DNA of 64,000 nucleotides from Stenotrophomonas maltophilia. GTDB taxonomy: Bacteria; Pseudomonadota; Gammaproteobacteria; Xanthomonadales; Xanthomonadaceae. The DNA lies in NCBI RefSeq assembly GCF_002138415.1, contig NZ_CP015612.1:4380001-4444000 (forward strand). The letters run 5' to 3'. Under the pieces are notes generated by a model. It was not told the DNA's origin. It searched no databases and worked only from the letters and a program-made list of their open reading frames with translations. Positions 43,751 to 53,431 of the stretch are shown piece by piece. Position 1 is the stretch's first letter; the number at the start of each line of letters is the position of its first letter. The position numbers and the translations under genes were made by a program.

Positions 43751-45045
43751 GGCCGGCCCCGCTGCTGCTGGCGCTGCTGCTGGCCTGGGCTGCCCTGGGC
43801 GGCCTGGTGCTGGGCGGGTGGCTGCCGCGCTGGAGCTGGGCGCTGGCGGCGCTGGCGATTGCCGTGCCGGCGCTGGTGGATCTATGGCGCCAGTGGCGGC
43901 GTCCGTCGCCGCAGGTGCAGCGCGAACTGCCCGAAGCGCTGGCACTGGGCGTGCGCCGCGAGGCTGCACTGCGGCTGCAGGCGGACGCACCGATGACGGT
44001 GCAGGTGTTCGACCTGGTACCCGGCGGCTGGCCGCTGGAAGCGCTGCCGCAGCGCGTGCGCCTGCAGGCGGGCACCGCTTCCACCCTGCACTACCATCTG
44101 CAGCCGCTACAGCGCGGGCATTTCCGCTTCGAGGGCGTGCACCTGCGCATGCGCTCGCCGTGGCGCCTGTGGTGGCAGCAACGCACCCTGCCCCCCGCGC
44201 TGGACGTGCGGGTCTATCCGAACTTCGTGCCGCTCACCCGCTTCGCGTTGTTCAGTGCCGACCAGGCCTCGCGGCTGGTCGGTGCGCACGTGAAGCGCCG
44301 CCGGGGTGAAGGCACTGACTTCCATCAGATGCGCGAGTACCGCATCGGCGACAGTCTGCGCCAGCTCGACTGGAAGGCCACCGCGCGTGCGCGCAAGCTG
44401 ATCTCGCGCGAATACCAGGACGAGAAGAACCAGCAGCTGCTGCTGATGCTGGACAGCGGTCGGCGCATGCTGGCCAGCGAAGGCGGGCTCTCGCACTTCG
44501 ACCATGCATTGAACGCCTCGCTGGTGGTGGCTTACCTGGCGCTGCGCCAGGGCGACGCCGCCGGCCTGTTCGCTGCCGGTGGCGAACGCCGCTGGGTGGC
44601 GCCGCAGCGCGGCATGGGCACCGTCGAGCACCTGCTGCGCGCCAGCTACGATCTGCAGCCGCGCGCGGTGGCCACCGACTACCTGGCCGCCGCCACCGAA
44701 GTGTCGCTGCGCCAGCGCCGGCGCGCGCTGGTGATGCTGGTCAGCAACGTGCGCGACGAAGACATCGAAGACCTGCTGGCGGCGGTGCGCCTGCTGCAGC
44801 AACGCCACCTGGTGTGCGTGGCCAGCCTGCGCGAGCGTGAGCTGGACGGCGTGCTGGACAGCGAAGTGCAGACATTGGAAGACGCTACCCAGGCCGGTGC
44901 AGCGGCGCTGTACCTGCAGCAGCGCGCGAAAGCGCATGAGGCGCTGCGCAGCGAGAAGGTGATGGTGCTGGATGTGACCGCCGATGCCCTGCCCGGTGCG
45001 CTGGTGGAACGCTACCTGGCGGTGAAGCGCGAAGGGCTGCTCTGA
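43747..45045 (+). CDS. DUF58-domain protein (vWA-like)
   Basis: 432 residues, last gene of the six-gene operon. Two N-terminal helices (LLLALLLAWAALGGLVLG and WALAALAIAVPALVDLW) are followed by a beta-rich part. The DUF58 signature is GEGTDFHQMREYRIGDSLRQ and DWKATARARKLISREYQDE. A vWA-like fold comes next (LLLMLDSGRRM, ALVMLVSNVRDEDIEDLLAA). DUF58/MoxR pairs are widespread; the DUF58 protein is viewed as the MoxR client or adaptor. The stop is followed within 20 bp by the tandem SMAG array, a probable transcript end. Confidence 0.92.
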
Positions 45046-45062
45046 TACCAGCGATCGCCTTG

Positions 45063-45899
45063 GTAGGTGCCAACACCGATTGCCGGCCAGCGGCCGGCAC
45101 TACCCCTGCAGCAACCGACGCACCGCTCTGGTAGGTGCCAACCTTGGTTGGCACGGAATCAACAGCGCCGACCAAGGTCGGCCTCTACCAACAACGGTTG
45201 CCGGCCCGCAGCCGGCACTACCCCTGCAACAACCGCCGCACCGCTCTGGTGGGTGCCAATCTTGGTTGGCACGAAACCCACAGCGCCGACCAAGGTCGGC
45301 ATCTACCAAAACCGGTTACCGGCCAGCGGCCGGCACTACCCCTGCAGCAACCGACGCACCGCTCTGGTAGGTGCCAACCTTGGTTGGCACGAAACCCACA
45401 GCGCCGACCAAGGTCGGCATCTACCAAAAACGGTTACCGGCCCGCAGCCGGCACTACCCCTGCAACAGCCGCCGCACCGCTCTGGTGGGTGCCAACCTTG
45501 GTTGGCACGGAATCAACAGCGCCGACCAAGGTCGGCATCTACCAAAACCGGTTACCGGCCAGCGGCCGGCACTACCCCTGCAGCAACCGACGCATCGCTC
45601 TGGTGGGTGCCAACCTTGGTTGGCGCGGAATCAACAGCGCCGACCAAGGTCGGCATCTACCAAAACCGGTTACCGGCCCGCAGCCGGCACTACCCCTGCA
45701 ACAACCGACGCATCGCTCTGGTGGGTGCCAACCTTGGTTGGCACGGAATCAACAGCGCCGACCAAGGTCGGCATCTACCAAAACCGGTTACCGGCCAGCG
45801 GCCGGCACTACCCCTGCAGCAACCGACGCATCGCTCTGGTGGGTGCCAACTTGGTTGGCACAGAATCAACAGCGCCGACCAAGGTCGGCCACTACCTAC
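45063..45899. repeat. Tandem array of 118-bp composite SMAG units
   Basis: Seven unit starts (GTAGG or GTGGG) lie exactly 118 bp apart at 45131, 45249, 45367, 45485, 45603, 45721 and 45839: six full units and a partial last one. A shortened 68-bp unit precedes them at 45063. Each unit holds three palindromes: GTGCCAACC/GGTTGGCAC, GCCGACC/GGTCGGC and a GCCGG-based palindrome ending CACTACC. The third palindrome alternates strictly between a CCAGCGG and a CCCGCAG form, so the true repeat period is 236 bp. The array fills the gap between DUF58 and the YgiC-like gene. Confidence 0.95.
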
Positions 45900-45959
45900 A
45901 GCGGTTGTTCTACGACGGCGTCGGTTGCCCACGCCGGCCCGGGGGGCGCCGAACCGTCA

Positions 45960-47138
45960 TCAGACGTAGATCCGCGTCGGCGCCTCATCAACGATCGCGT
46001 GCGGCACGAAGCGCGCACTGTCGCGGGTGATCGCGCTGTCGTCCTCGCGGATGCCGATGCCGCAGGCGTGGTCACCCACCACCCAGCTGCCGATCAGCGG
46101 GTAGCCGCCTTCGAAGCGGGTCAGCGGATGCGCACGCTGGATGATCGCCGGGCCGTCGTAGGGACCGTCACTGCGCTGGGTGCTGCCATCGGCCAAGTGC
46201 ATCTCGATGTTCGCGCCTTCGCGCGAGAACAGCGGCTTGCGCACCCAGCCCGACGCCAGCGTGCTGCCGTCATCGAAATGCGCTTCCAGCAGATTCGGAT
46301 GGCCGACGTTGCGCTGCCACAGAAGCGGCAGGATGCCCTTGTTGCTCAGCACCGCCTTCCAGGCCGGCTCCAGCAGCTGCACGCCCGAACCGGGCAGCGC
46401 GCGGCCGAATTCCTCGGCCATCAGGTCTTCCAGCGGGTACAGCTTGAACAGCGTGCCGATCACCGAATCGTCCAGCGCGGTGAAGCGACCATCCTCGGAC
46501 AGACCGATATCCTCGATGGCGATGGCCTGGCCATGCAGGCCGGCCTGCGATGCACAGTCGCGCAGGTAGTCGACGGTGCCGCGGTCTTCTTCCGAACTGC
46601 CCACGGCGCTGAAATACAGCGGCGGCGGCAACTGCGTGGCCAGTTCGCCGAAGCGTTCGACCAGCGCTTCGTGGATCGCGTTGAACTGGTCGGCATGCTG
46701 CGGCAGGCGACCGGCGTTGCGCTGGTCCTCCAGCCACTGCCACTGGAAGAAGCTGGCCTCGAACAGCGAGGTCGGCGTGTCGTAGTTCAATTCGTACAGC
46801 TTGGCCGGGCCGGTACCGTCGTAGGCCAGGTCCAGGCGACCGTACAGATGCGGCTGGCGCTGGCGCCAGCTGTCGGCGATCCAGTCGCGGTAATGCGACG
46901 GAATCGCCAGCTGGTCCATCAGCCGTTCGCTACCGATGACATCACCGACCAGGTCCAGCGCCATCTGGTGCAGCTCGGCGCTGGGGTCTTCGATGTCCTG
47001 CTCGATCTGACGCAGGGTGAAGGCGTAGTACGCGCTTTCATCCCAGTACGGCTGGCCGTCGATGGTGTGGAAGCGGAAACCCGCCTCTTCCGCGCGTGCC
47101 CGCCACTGGGCACGCGCGGCAATCCGGATACGCTGCAT
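45960..47138 (-). CDS. Glutathionylspermidine-synthase-family ATP-grasp protein (YgiC-like)
   Basis: 392 residues from ATG 47138. Characteristic text: PYWDESAYYAFTLRQIEQD at the N-terminus, DLAYDGTGPAKLYELNYDTP (substrate site), FEASFFQWQWLED, KAVLSNKGILPLLWQRN, WVRKPLFSREGANIEM and YPLIGSWVVGDHACGIGIRE, as in the C-terminal synthetase domain of GspS and in YgiC/YjfC. Without the amidase domain, activity on glutathione/spermidine is doubtful; E. coli YgiC lacks it. It follows the YgiB-like lipoprotein gene by 8 bp, the same order as ygiB-ygiC. Confidence 0.9.
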   Translation of the reverse strand: MQRIRIAARAQWRARAEEAGFRFHTIDGQPYWDESAYYAFTLRQIEQDIEDPSAELHQMALDLVGDVIGSERLMDQLAIPSHYRDWIADSWRQRQPHLYGRLDLAYDGTGPAKLYELNYDTPTSLFEASFFQWQWLEDQRNAGRLPQHADQFNAIHEALVERFGELATQLPPPLYFSAVGSSEEDRGTVDYLRDCASQAGLHGQAIAIEDIGLSEDGRFTALDDSVIGTLFKLYPLEDLMAEEFGRALPGSGVQLLEPAWKAVLSNKGILPLLWQRNVGHPNLLEAHFDDGSTLASGWVRKPLFSREGANIEMHLADGSTQRSDGPYDGPAIIQRAHPLTRFEGGYPLIGSWVVGDHACGIGIREDDSAITRDSARFVPHAIVDEAPTRIYV

Positions 47139-47146
47139 GGGGTCGA

Positions 47147-47719
47147 TCAGCCGCCGTAGCTGCCGCTGGTGCTGCGGCGCGCGCTGGTGTTGCCGAAGCC
47201 ACCACGGCTGGCAGTAACCGCACGGTTCGGCTCGCTGGTGACCGGGGCCAGGCCAGCCTTGCCCGCGCCGATGCCGCTGGCGGTGTTCAGGCCACCGGTA
47301 CCGCCCGGTGCCGGACGCGCCCATCCAGCGCTCTTGTCCTGGTAGGCCGGCGACGCCGCCGGGGCCTGCGGCGCGAGGCCGCCGCGGTTGCTCAGCATCT
47401 GCGACATGAAGAAGCCCATCATCATCGGGCCGATGAACGAGGTACCGGCCGAAGTGTGCTGCTGCACGCACTGTTCCGGCTTGTAGTCCTTCTCGCAGGC
47501 TTCCTTGCTGGCGTACTTCGGCGCCGCATCGGCGGCCTGCTTCTGCGCTTCGGCGAAGGCATTGCGGCACGATGACAGATCGCCAGTGGCCTCGGTGCAG
47601 GCCTCCACCGAGGTGTACAGGCCTTCCTGCACCTTCACCTCCGGCTCCTTCTGGCAGGCGGTGAACAGCAGCGGCGCGGCGCTCATCAGCAGCAGCGCGG
47701 TGGTGCGGGAACGTTTCAT
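47147..47719 (-). CDS. YgiB-like lipoprotein (DUF1190)
   Basis: 190 residues from ATG 47719. Lipoprotein signal MKRSRTTALLLMSAAPLLFT followed by Ala-Cys. The DUF1190 core has YTSVEACTEATGDLSSCRNA, FAEAQKQAADAAPKYASKEA, CEKDYKPEQC and VQQHTSAGTSFIGPMMMGFF, with its conserved Cys. The tail is Gly/Ser/Ala-rich and ends SRGGFGNTSARRSTSGSYGG. In enteric bacteria ygiB and ygiC belong to an envelope-stress-linked operon; their role is linked to outer-membrane integrity but not defined. Confidence 0.88.
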   Translation of the reverse strand: MKRSRTTALLLMSAAPLLFTACQKEPEVKVQEGLYTSVEACTEATGDLSSCRNAFAEAQKQAADAAPKYASKEACEKDYKPEQCVQQHTSAGTSFIGPMMMGFFMSQMLSNRGGLAPQAPAASPAYQDKSAGWARPAPGGTGGLNTASGIGAGKAGLAPVTSEPNRAVTASRGGFGNTSARRSTSGSYGG

Positions 47720-47837
47720 GGCCTCATGCCCTGTCGACGGATCAATGCCCCAATGATGCCAAATCCGGACCAGCAACCGGAATCGGCAAAGTGGGAAAGA
47801 TGAACGGACTTTCATTTTCGTCGTTCCAATCAGGAAT

Positions 47838-47878
47838 CGGGGTCAGAGCCCGTTGCGCAGCAACGGGATCCGACCCCG
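47838..47878. repeat. Palindrome of GGGTC..GACCC type
   Basis: A 41-bp imperfect palindrome: CGGGGTC and AGAGCCCGTTGC on the left, GCAACGGGATC and CGACCCCG on the right, with a GCA centre. It differs from the SMAG type and lies between the YgiB-like gene and ilvD. Confidence 0.75.
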
Positions 47879-47901
47879 TCAGATTGCGGCCAACTGTCGA
47901 A

Positions 47902-48003
47902 GGCGGGGTGGGTCCGGTTGCGGGGGCGTGAGCGCCATGGATGGCGCGACCGAGGCTACATGGACGTACTTGCGCCGTCCCCCGCAGCCGGACCCACCCC
48001 GCC
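47902..48003. repeat. 102-bp element with 25-bp inverted arms
   Basis: The left arm (47902-47926, starting GGCGGGGTGGGTCCGG) and the right arm (47979-48003, ending GGACCCACCCCGCC) match at 24 of 25 positions. The 52-bp centre holds GCGCCATG/GATGGCGC-like symmetry and TACATGGACGTACTTGCGCC. It looks like a dispersed intergenic element rather than a terminator. Confidence 0.75.
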
Positions 48004-48036
48004 ATCCCACGGATAGCCCAGCTGTTGCCGTTGAGG

Positions 48037-48084
48037 TTGCCGGCCAGCGGCCGGCACTACCGCGGGTGCCGGGCGCAGCCCGGC
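48037..48084. repeat. SMAG element plus GCCGGGC palindrome upstream of ilvD
   Basis: 48037-48060 (TTGCCGGCC/GGCCGGCA, ending CTAC) and a second palindrome GCCGGGC/GCCCGGC at 48068-48084, followed by ilvD about 90 bp on. Confidence 0.75.
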
Positions 48085-48176
48085 CGGACCACCTCCGGTG
48101 GTTGCAGCAGCAACCGAAAAAATTGGCCATGATCAGGCGCTCCCCCACGTCGTACGGCCCGCCCGTTCCGCCAGCC

Positions 48177-50015
48177 ATGCCCGAATACCGTTCCCGTACC
48201 TCCACCGCCGGTCGCAACATGGCCGGCGCCCGCGCCCTGTGGCGTGCCACCGGCATGAAGGACGGCGACTTCCACAAGCCGATCATCGCCATCGCCAACT
48301 CCTTCACCCAGTTCGTGCCCGGCCACGTGCACCTGAAGGACCTCGGCCAGCTGGTCGCGCGCGAGATCGAACAGGTCGGCGGCGTCGCCAAGGAATTCAA
48401 CACCATCGCCGTGGACGACGGCATCGCGATGGGCCACGACGGCATGCTGTATTCGCTGCCCAGCCGCGAGATCATCGCCGACGCCGTGGAGTACATGGTC
48501 AACGCCCACTGTGCCGACGCACTGGTGTGCATCAGCAACTGCGACAAGATCACCCCCGGCATGCTGATGGCCGCGCTGCGCCTCAACATCCCGGTGGTGT
48601 TCGTCTCCGGCGGGCCGATGGAAGCGGGCAAGACCAAACTGTCCGAGCACAAGCTGGACCTGGTCGATGCGATGGTGGTGGCCGCCGATGACAGCGCCTC
48701 CGACGAGAAGGTCGCCGCGTTCGAGCGCAGCGCCTGCCCGACCTGCGGTTCGTGCTCGGGCATGTTCACCGCCAACTCGATGAACTGCCTGACCGAAGCA
48801 CTGGGCCTGTCGCTGCCCGGCAACGGCACCACGCTGGCCACCCATGCCGACCGCGAGGCGCTGTTCCGCCGCGCCGGCCGCCTGATCGTCGAACTCTGCC
48901 ACCGCTGGTATGGCGGCGAAGACCCGAGCGCGCTGCCGCGCGGCATCGCCACCCAGGCCGCGTTCGCCAATGCGATGACCCTGGACATCGCGATGGGCGG
49001 TTCCACCAACACGATCCTGCATCTGCTGGCTGCCGCGCAGGAAGCGGAGGTCGACTTCGACCTTACCCACATCGATGCGCTGTCGCGGCGCGTCCCGCAG
49101 CTGTGCAAGGTGGCGCCGAATACGCCCAAGTACCACATCGAGGACGTGCACCGCGCCGGTGGTGTGTTCGGCATCCTGGGTGAACTGGACCGTGCCGGCC
49201 TGCTCGATACCACGGTGCCGACCGTGCACAGCGCCAGCCTGGCCGACGCACTGGAACGCTGGGACGTGGTGCGCAGTGACAACGACACCCTGCATACCTT
49301 CTTCAAGGCCGGTCCAGCCGGCATTCCCACCCAGGAGGCCTTCAGCCAGGCCACGCGCTGGCCGACGCTGGACGTGGACCGCGCCGAAGGCTGCATCCGC
49401 TCGCTGCAGCATGCGTACTCACTGGAAGGCGGCCTCGCCGTGTTGCGCGGCAATCTGGCCGTGGATGGCTGCGTGGTGAAGACCGCCGGCGTGGACGAGT
49501 CGATCCACGTGTTCGAAGGCCCCGCGCGCGTCTACGAAAGCCAGGACGCCGCCGTCGCCGGCATCCTCGCCGACGAAGTGCAGCCAGGCGAGGTGGTGGT
49601 GATCCGCTACGAAGGCCCGAAGGGCGGCCCCGGCATGCAGGAGATGCTGTACCCGACCAGCTATCTGAAATCGAAGGGGCTGGGCAAGCAATGTGCGCTG
49701 CTCACCGATGGCCGATTTTCCGGCGGAACCTCGGGCCTGTCGATCGGCCACGTCTCGCCGGAAGCCGCCAGCGGCGGTGTCATCGGCCTGGTGGAAAACG
49801 GCGACCGCATCCGCATCGACATCCCGGCGCGCCGCATCGACCTGCTGCTGGACGAGGCCACGCTGGCCCAGCGCCACGCCGACGCCGATGCCCGCGGCTG
49901 GAAGCCGCGCGCGCCGCGCCCGCGCAAGGTCACCAGCGCGTTGAAGGCTTACGCGCTGCTGGCCACCAGCGCTGACAAGGGTGCCGTACGCAACACCGCC
50001 CTGCTCGGCGATTGA
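48177..50015 (+). CDS. ilvD: Dihydroxy-acid dehydratase IlvD
   Basis: 612 residues from ATG 48177 (E. coli IlvD 616); an ATG 16 codons earlier adds an atypical tail. The enzyme dehydrates dihydroxy acids to the 2-oxo acids in valine/isoleucine synthesis and carries an Fe-S cluster. Landmarks: [60 protein letters not shown] (cluster Cys), [20 protein letters not shown] (two cluster Cys), [29 protein letters not shown] and [20 protein letters not shown]. No leader peptide with branched-chain codons was seen upstream. Confidence 0.97.
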   Translation: MPEYRSRTSTAGRNMAGARALWRATGMKDGDFHKPIIAIANSFTQFVPGHVHLKDLGQLVAREIEQVGGVAKEFNTIAVDDGIAMGHDGMLYSLPSREIIADAVEYMVNAHCADALVCISNCDKITPGMLMAALRLNIPVVFVSGGPMEAGKTKLSEHKLDLVDAMVVAADDSASDEKVAAFERSACPTCGSCSGMFTANSMNCLTEALGLSLPGNGTTLATHADREALFRRAGRLIVELCHRWYGGEDPSALPRGIATQAAFANAMTLDIAMGGSTNTILHLLAAAQEAEVDFDLTHIDALSRRVPQLCKVAPNTPKYHIEDVHRAGGVFGILGELDRAGLLDTTVPTVHSASLADALERWDVVRSDNDTLHTFFKAGPAGIPTQEAFSQATRWPTLDVDRAEGCIRSLQHAYSLEGGLAVLRGNLAVDGCVVKTAGVDESIHVFEGPARVYESQDAAVAGILADEVQPGEVVVIRYEGPKGGPGMQEMLYPTSYLKSKGLGKQCALLTDGRFSGGTSGLSIGHVSPEAASGGVIGLVENGDRIRIDIPARRIDLLLDEATLAQRHADADARGWKPRAPRPRKVTSALKAYALLATSADKGAVRNTALLGD

Positions 50016-50025
50016 CCCCCGTGCA

Positions 50026-50103
50026 GTAGTGCCGGCCGCTGGCCGGCATCTGCACTGCGACGCCCCACATCAATGAGGTTGCCGGCCAGCGGCCGGCGCT
50101 ACC
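50026..50103. repeat. SMAG pair after ilvD
   Basis: 50026-50047 (GTAG then TGCCGGCC/GGCCGGCA) and 50079-50103 (the reverse orientation, ending GCTACC) face each other. Confidence 0.85.
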
Positions 50104-50153
50104 CCTCCTGATCCGTTATGGTGGTCCAGGAAGTCACCAACACGGAGGTTGAG

Positions 50154-50765
50154 ATGATGTTGCTTTCCTTTGCGCTGGCCGCTGCCATGGGGACGTCGGC
50201 AGAACCGTCCAAAGCCCCCGACTGCAGCTACGACCGTGCAGCGATGCTGGCGATGGAACCTGGCCGATTCGATCAGGACCTGGCAGGTGGCTGGCGCCCG
50301 CTGGCCGACCGTGGCTGTACCCGCGAAGCGGCCGACCTGCTGTCCGCCTACGGCGCTCTGCCCAAGGCAGAAGGCAACGTCATCATCACCTGGCACGAGG
50401 GCCAGCTGCGCGCGGAGCTGGGGCAGACCGCGCGGGCGATCACGCTGATGGAGCGCAGCCACAAACACGTGAACGCGGGCGACCCGGGTTACTGGAATGC
50501 CTACGTGGACGGCATGGTCGCGTTCCTGCGCCAGGACCGCAGCGCCCTGGAGAAGGCTCGTGCGAGGCTGGTCGCGATACCGACGCCCACCGCGATGGCG
50601 GAGAACATCAAGGACGGTCGCTACCACTTCACCACCGAAGGCGGGCAGCAGGTGCAGATGCCGTGGCCACCGAACCTGGATGTGCTTGATGGGCTACTGC
50701 GCTGCTTCGGCAAACCCTACACGGAGGCTTATGGGCCAGGCTGCCGGAATCCGGAAGGCCGTTGA
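50154..50765 (+). CDS. Exported protein of unknown function
   Basis: 203 residues from ATG 50154, with GGAGG five bases before it; the open frame extends further upstream without a site. The N-terminus MMLLSFALAAAMGTSAEPSK is a short signal-like region. The mature part has helix-pair features like a tetratricopeptide unit: WRPLADRGCTREAADLLSAY, ITWHEGQLRAELGQTARAIT, GYWNAYVDGMVAFLRQDRSA. Two Cys pairs (early PDCSYD and RGCTR, late RCFGK and PGCRN) could form disulfides. No family recognised. A SMAG palindrome follows directly. Confidence 0.7.
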   Translation: MMLLSFALAAAMGTSAEPSKAPDCSYDRAAMLAMEPGRFDQDLAGGWRPLADRGCTREAADLLSAYGALPKAEGNVIITWHEGQLRAELGQTARAITLMERSHKHVNAGDPGYWNAYVDGMVAFLRQDRSALEKARARLVAIPTPTAMAENIKDGRYHFTTEGGQQVQMPWPPNLDVLDGLLRCFGKPYTEAYGPGCRNPEGR

Positions 50766-50772
50766 GGCCCTC

Positions 50773-50795
50773 CGCCGGGCATGGCCCGGCGCTAC
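50773..50795. repeat. SMAG element
   Basis: CGCCGGGC-AT-GCCCGGCG followed by CTAC, between two convergent genes. Confidence 0.8.
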
Positions 50796-50804
50796 CAGCA
50801 CCCG

Positions 50805-52907
50805 TCAACCAATCACGCGCTTGAACGGCGGCAACGCGTCGATGATGCGCTTGCCGTAGCGGCGGGTCAGCAGCCGCGAATCGAGGATGACCACGCGGCC
50901 GGTGTCGGTGGAGGTGCGGATCAGGCGGCCGGCGAACTGGGTCAGCGTGCGCAGTGCGTGCGGAATGGCGATCAGGTTGAAGGCGTTGAGCCCGCGCCCC
51001 TCGAACCATTCACTGAGCGTGGCGGTCTGCGGGTCGGTCGGCACCGCGAACGGCACCTGGGTGATCACCACCGTGGTGCAGGCCTCACCGGGCAGGTCGA
51101 GGCCTTCGCCGAACGAATTCAGGCCAAACAGCACCGAGCCTTCGCCTGCGGCCACGCGGCGCAGGTGCTCGTCGATCAGCCGGGTCTTGGACATCTCGCC
51201 CTGCACCAGCACCTGCTTGCGGCGCGCGGCCGACATCAGCCCGGCCACCTTCTCCATCTTCCAGCGCGAGGTGAACAGCACCATCGAGCCCTTGGCCCAA
51301 TCCAGCTCGGTGTCGAGGTAGCGTGCCACCTCGCGCGGATGGCCTTCGCGGTCATCCGGCGTGACCGGGAACTTCGGCACGATCAGCTCGGCCTGGTTGG
51401 GCAGGTCGAACGGCGACGACAGCGAAACCATCTCGGCCTCTTCGGGAATGCCGTTGTCGATCGCCAGCGATTGGAAATCGCCACCGCCGGTCAGCGTCGC
51501 CGAGGTCATCACCACCGAATCCACTTCATCCCATAGCAGCTTGCGCAGCACGTGCGCTGCCGACACCGGCGAGCCGTGCAGCACCAGGTCGCCGTCGCGG
51601 GTGGCGGTGACCCAGCGCGCCATCGGCGGCGCGCCGTCCTTGTCCTCGCGGCGCCAGGCCTGCCACAGGTTGTACTGCTGCTCGATCATTTCCAGCGCCA
51701 TGCCCAGGTTGCGCTGCAGGCGCTCGCGCGCGGCATCGTCCGGCTTGCCCTTGGCGACCTGCGCGGTGGCGGCATGCGCCCAGTTGTAGAGGCTGCGGGT
51801 ATCGTCGGCCAGGGCCTCGATCGGCTCGCGCCAGGCCTCGGGCAGTCGCCCATTCGCCGCGCGCCACATCGGCTCCTCGTCGGCCGGCGCCGGCATCCAC
51901 ACGCGCTCGACATGATCGCGGAACGCGCGCAACTGCTTGGCCACGTTGCTGGCCACTTCGATCGCTTCGTTCGGCAGCAGGTTGCCGAGGCGGTCCTTGT
52001 CGACCGCGCGGTAGGCACCGGCGATCAGGATCTGCAGGCGGCCGGTGCGCTTGGCCATTTCATCCAGCGCCAGGCTGGCCGCGCCCTGGTCGATCGCCAC
52101 GTTGCCGATGTGATGGCCTTCGTCCAGCACCAGCAGCATGTCCGACGGCGGCGCGATCAACGGCTGGCCGTTGTCGCTGTCGCCGATCGACAGCGCCGAC
52201 AGCAGCAGCGCGTGGTTGGTAACGACGATCTGCGCATCACGCACGGTGTTGCGCGAACGCAGCACCGCACACTGCGCCGAATAGGCACAGCGGCGCCCGG
52301 CGCAGCCCGAGGCCGGCGTGGTGATGCGGCTGCGCAGGCCGGGGCTGATGGTCTCCGGTGCGTTGTCGATGTCGCCATCCCAGCTGCCGCTGGTGAAGGC
52401 GTCGGTCAGGCGCTTGGCGATGTCCATTTCGATCGGCGCCAGCGGCCGATCGAACAGCGGCGCGTCATCCTCGAACATGCCGCCCTGCGAGCCCTCACCC
52501 TGTGCCTCGGCAGCATTGCGCGTGCACAGATAGCGGGTGCGGCCCTTGGCCAGCGCCACGGTCGCTTCCAGGCCGGTGGCCTTGAGGAAATTCGGAATGT
52601 CGCGCTCGACCAGCTGCGACTGCAGCGCCACGGTGCCAGTGCTGATCACCAGCTTCTTCTTGCTGGCCAGCGCGATCGGTACACCTGCGGTGAGGTAGCC
52701 CAGGCTCTTGCCGACGCCGGTGGGCGCCTCGACCACGCCGACGCCGCCACTTTTCGACAGCGCACGCGACACCACGCCGATCATCTGGCTCTGCGAGCGG
52801 CGGGTGGAGAAGCCGGGGGTATTGGCCTGCAGCGTGGTGTACGCCTTGCGGATCGCGTCCTTCAAGGCGTCATCAAGCGTGCGCGGAGCGGCGACGGTTT
52901 CGGTCAC
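50805..52907 (-). CDS. dinG: ATP-dependent DNA helicase DinG
   Basis: 700 residues from a GTG at 52907; upstream frame text is unlike the family. XPD-like superfamily 2 helicase acting on R-loops, G-quadruplexes and damaged DNA. Walker A lies in GVVEAPTGVGKSLGYLTAG and the DEAH-type box reads VLDEGHHIGN. Four Cys in the right order for a 4Fe-4S cluster are visible: RYLCTRN, then GCAGRRCAYSAQCAVLRSRN. Helicase motifs near the C-terminus include GSVLFGLNSFGEGLDLPGEA and FAGRLIRTSTDTGRVVILDS. Length agrees with E. coli DinG (about 716). Confidence 0.95.
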   Translation of the reverse strand: MTETVAAPRTLDDALKDAIRKAYTTLQANTPGFSTRRSQSQMIGVVSRALSKSGGVGVVEAPTGVGKSLGYLTAGVPIALASKKKLVISTGTVALQSQLVERDIPNFLKATGLEATVALAKGRTRYLCTRNAAEAQGEGSQGGMFEDDAPLFDRPLAPIEMDIAKRLTDAFTSGSWDGDIDNAPETISPGLRSRITTPASGCAGRRCAYSAQCAVLRSRNTVRDAQIVVTNHALLLSALSIGDSDNGQPLIAPPSDMLLVLDEGHHIGNVAIDQGAASLALDEMAKRTGRLQILIAGAYRAVDKDRLGNLLPNEAIEVASNVAKQLRAFRDHVERVWMPAPADEEPMWRAANGRLPEAWREPIEALADDTRSLYNWAHAATAQVAKGKPDDAARERLQRNLGMALEMIEQQYNLWQAWRREDKDGAPPMARWVTATRDGDLVLHGSPVSAAHVLRKLLWDEVDSVVMTSATLTGGGDFQSLAIDNGIPEEAEMVSLSSPFDLPNQAELIVPKFPVTPDDREGHPREVARYLDTELDWAKGSMVLFTSRWKMEKVAGLMSAARRKQVLVQGEMSKTRLIDEHLRRVAAGEGSVLFGLNSFGEGLDLPGEACTTVVITQVPFAVPTDPQTATLSEWFEGRGLNAFNLIAIPHALRTLTQFAGRLIRTSTDTGRVVILDSRLLTRRYGKRIIDALPPFKRVIG

Positions 52908-53046
52908 GCCGGGAAGTACCGTGGCTGGATCAGGCCGGTCATTGTCGCATGGCCGGCCACGTTCACCGCCGCTGGCACCCTGAACGGGCCAGCGACGACG
53001 CCTGGCGGCGGTCACGGTCCGGTGGCCGGACCTCTCAGGGGCCAGA

Positions 53047-53070
53047 TACGCCGGGCATGGCCCGGCGCTG
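53047..53070. repeat. SMAG-like palindrome
   Basis: TACGCCGGGC/GCCCGGCG core without a clean terminal CTAC, between dinG and the membrane-protein gene. Confidence 0.65.
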
Positions 53071-53074
53071 CCGC

Positions 53075-53428
53075 TCAGGCCGCCGGGATCGTACGGCTAC
53101 GCAGCAGGCGCACCAGTGCCCACACCAGCAGCACCACGCCGATGGCTTCAACCATTGCCAGCGCGAAGTGCAGCACGCCGAGGATGGTGCCGATGCCCGA
53201 CACGGCGCCGAAGTTACCGCTGCTGACCAGCCACATCGGCAGGATGCCCGCTGCCAGGCCGCCGAGACTGGACAGCAGCAACAGCAGCAGGCCGGCCAGG
53301 GCGCCGGTGCGGGTGGCATCGCGCGGCGCGCCGACCACCCAGACCAGGCCGATGCACAGCGCGATCAGCACCGGCAGGCGCACGCCCACCATGCTCAGCA
53401 CGGTCACCAGCAGGGTTGCGCCGTCCAT
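53075..53428 (-). CDS. Small membrane protein of unknown function
   Basis: 117 residues with four predicted helices (LLVTVLSMVGVRLPVLIALC, ALAGLLLLLLSSLGGLAAGI, VSGIGTILGVLHFALAMVEA, IGVVLLVWALVRLLRS). No family recognised. Its ATG lies three bases after the aroE stop, so it is most likely co-transcribed with aroE. Confidence 0.7.
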   Translation of the reverse strand: MDGATLLVTVLSMVGVRLPVLIALCIGLVWVVGAPRDATRTGALAGLLLLLLSSLGGLAAGILPMWLVSSGNFGAVSGIGTILGVLHFALAMVEAIGVVLLVWALVRLLRSRTIPAA

Positions 53429-53431
53429 CGA

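Noticed and set aside
45063..45899. CRISPR array
   Set aside because: Repeats and 'spacers' are equally conserved, unit length is 118 bp, each unit is palindromic three times over, and no cas gene is present.
45067..47159. Long plus-strand frames of 300, 674 and 219 residues through the 45-kb repeats and on over the YgiC-like gene
   Set aside because: The 118-bp unit is one base more than a multiple of three, so each frame gives the same peptide shifted from unit to unit; the openness is a property of the repeat. The extension is antisense to a clear gene.
47902..48003. Rho-independent terminator for the YgiB-like gene
   Set aside because: The gene is on the opposite strand and reads away, the arms are 52 bp apart and there is no T-run.
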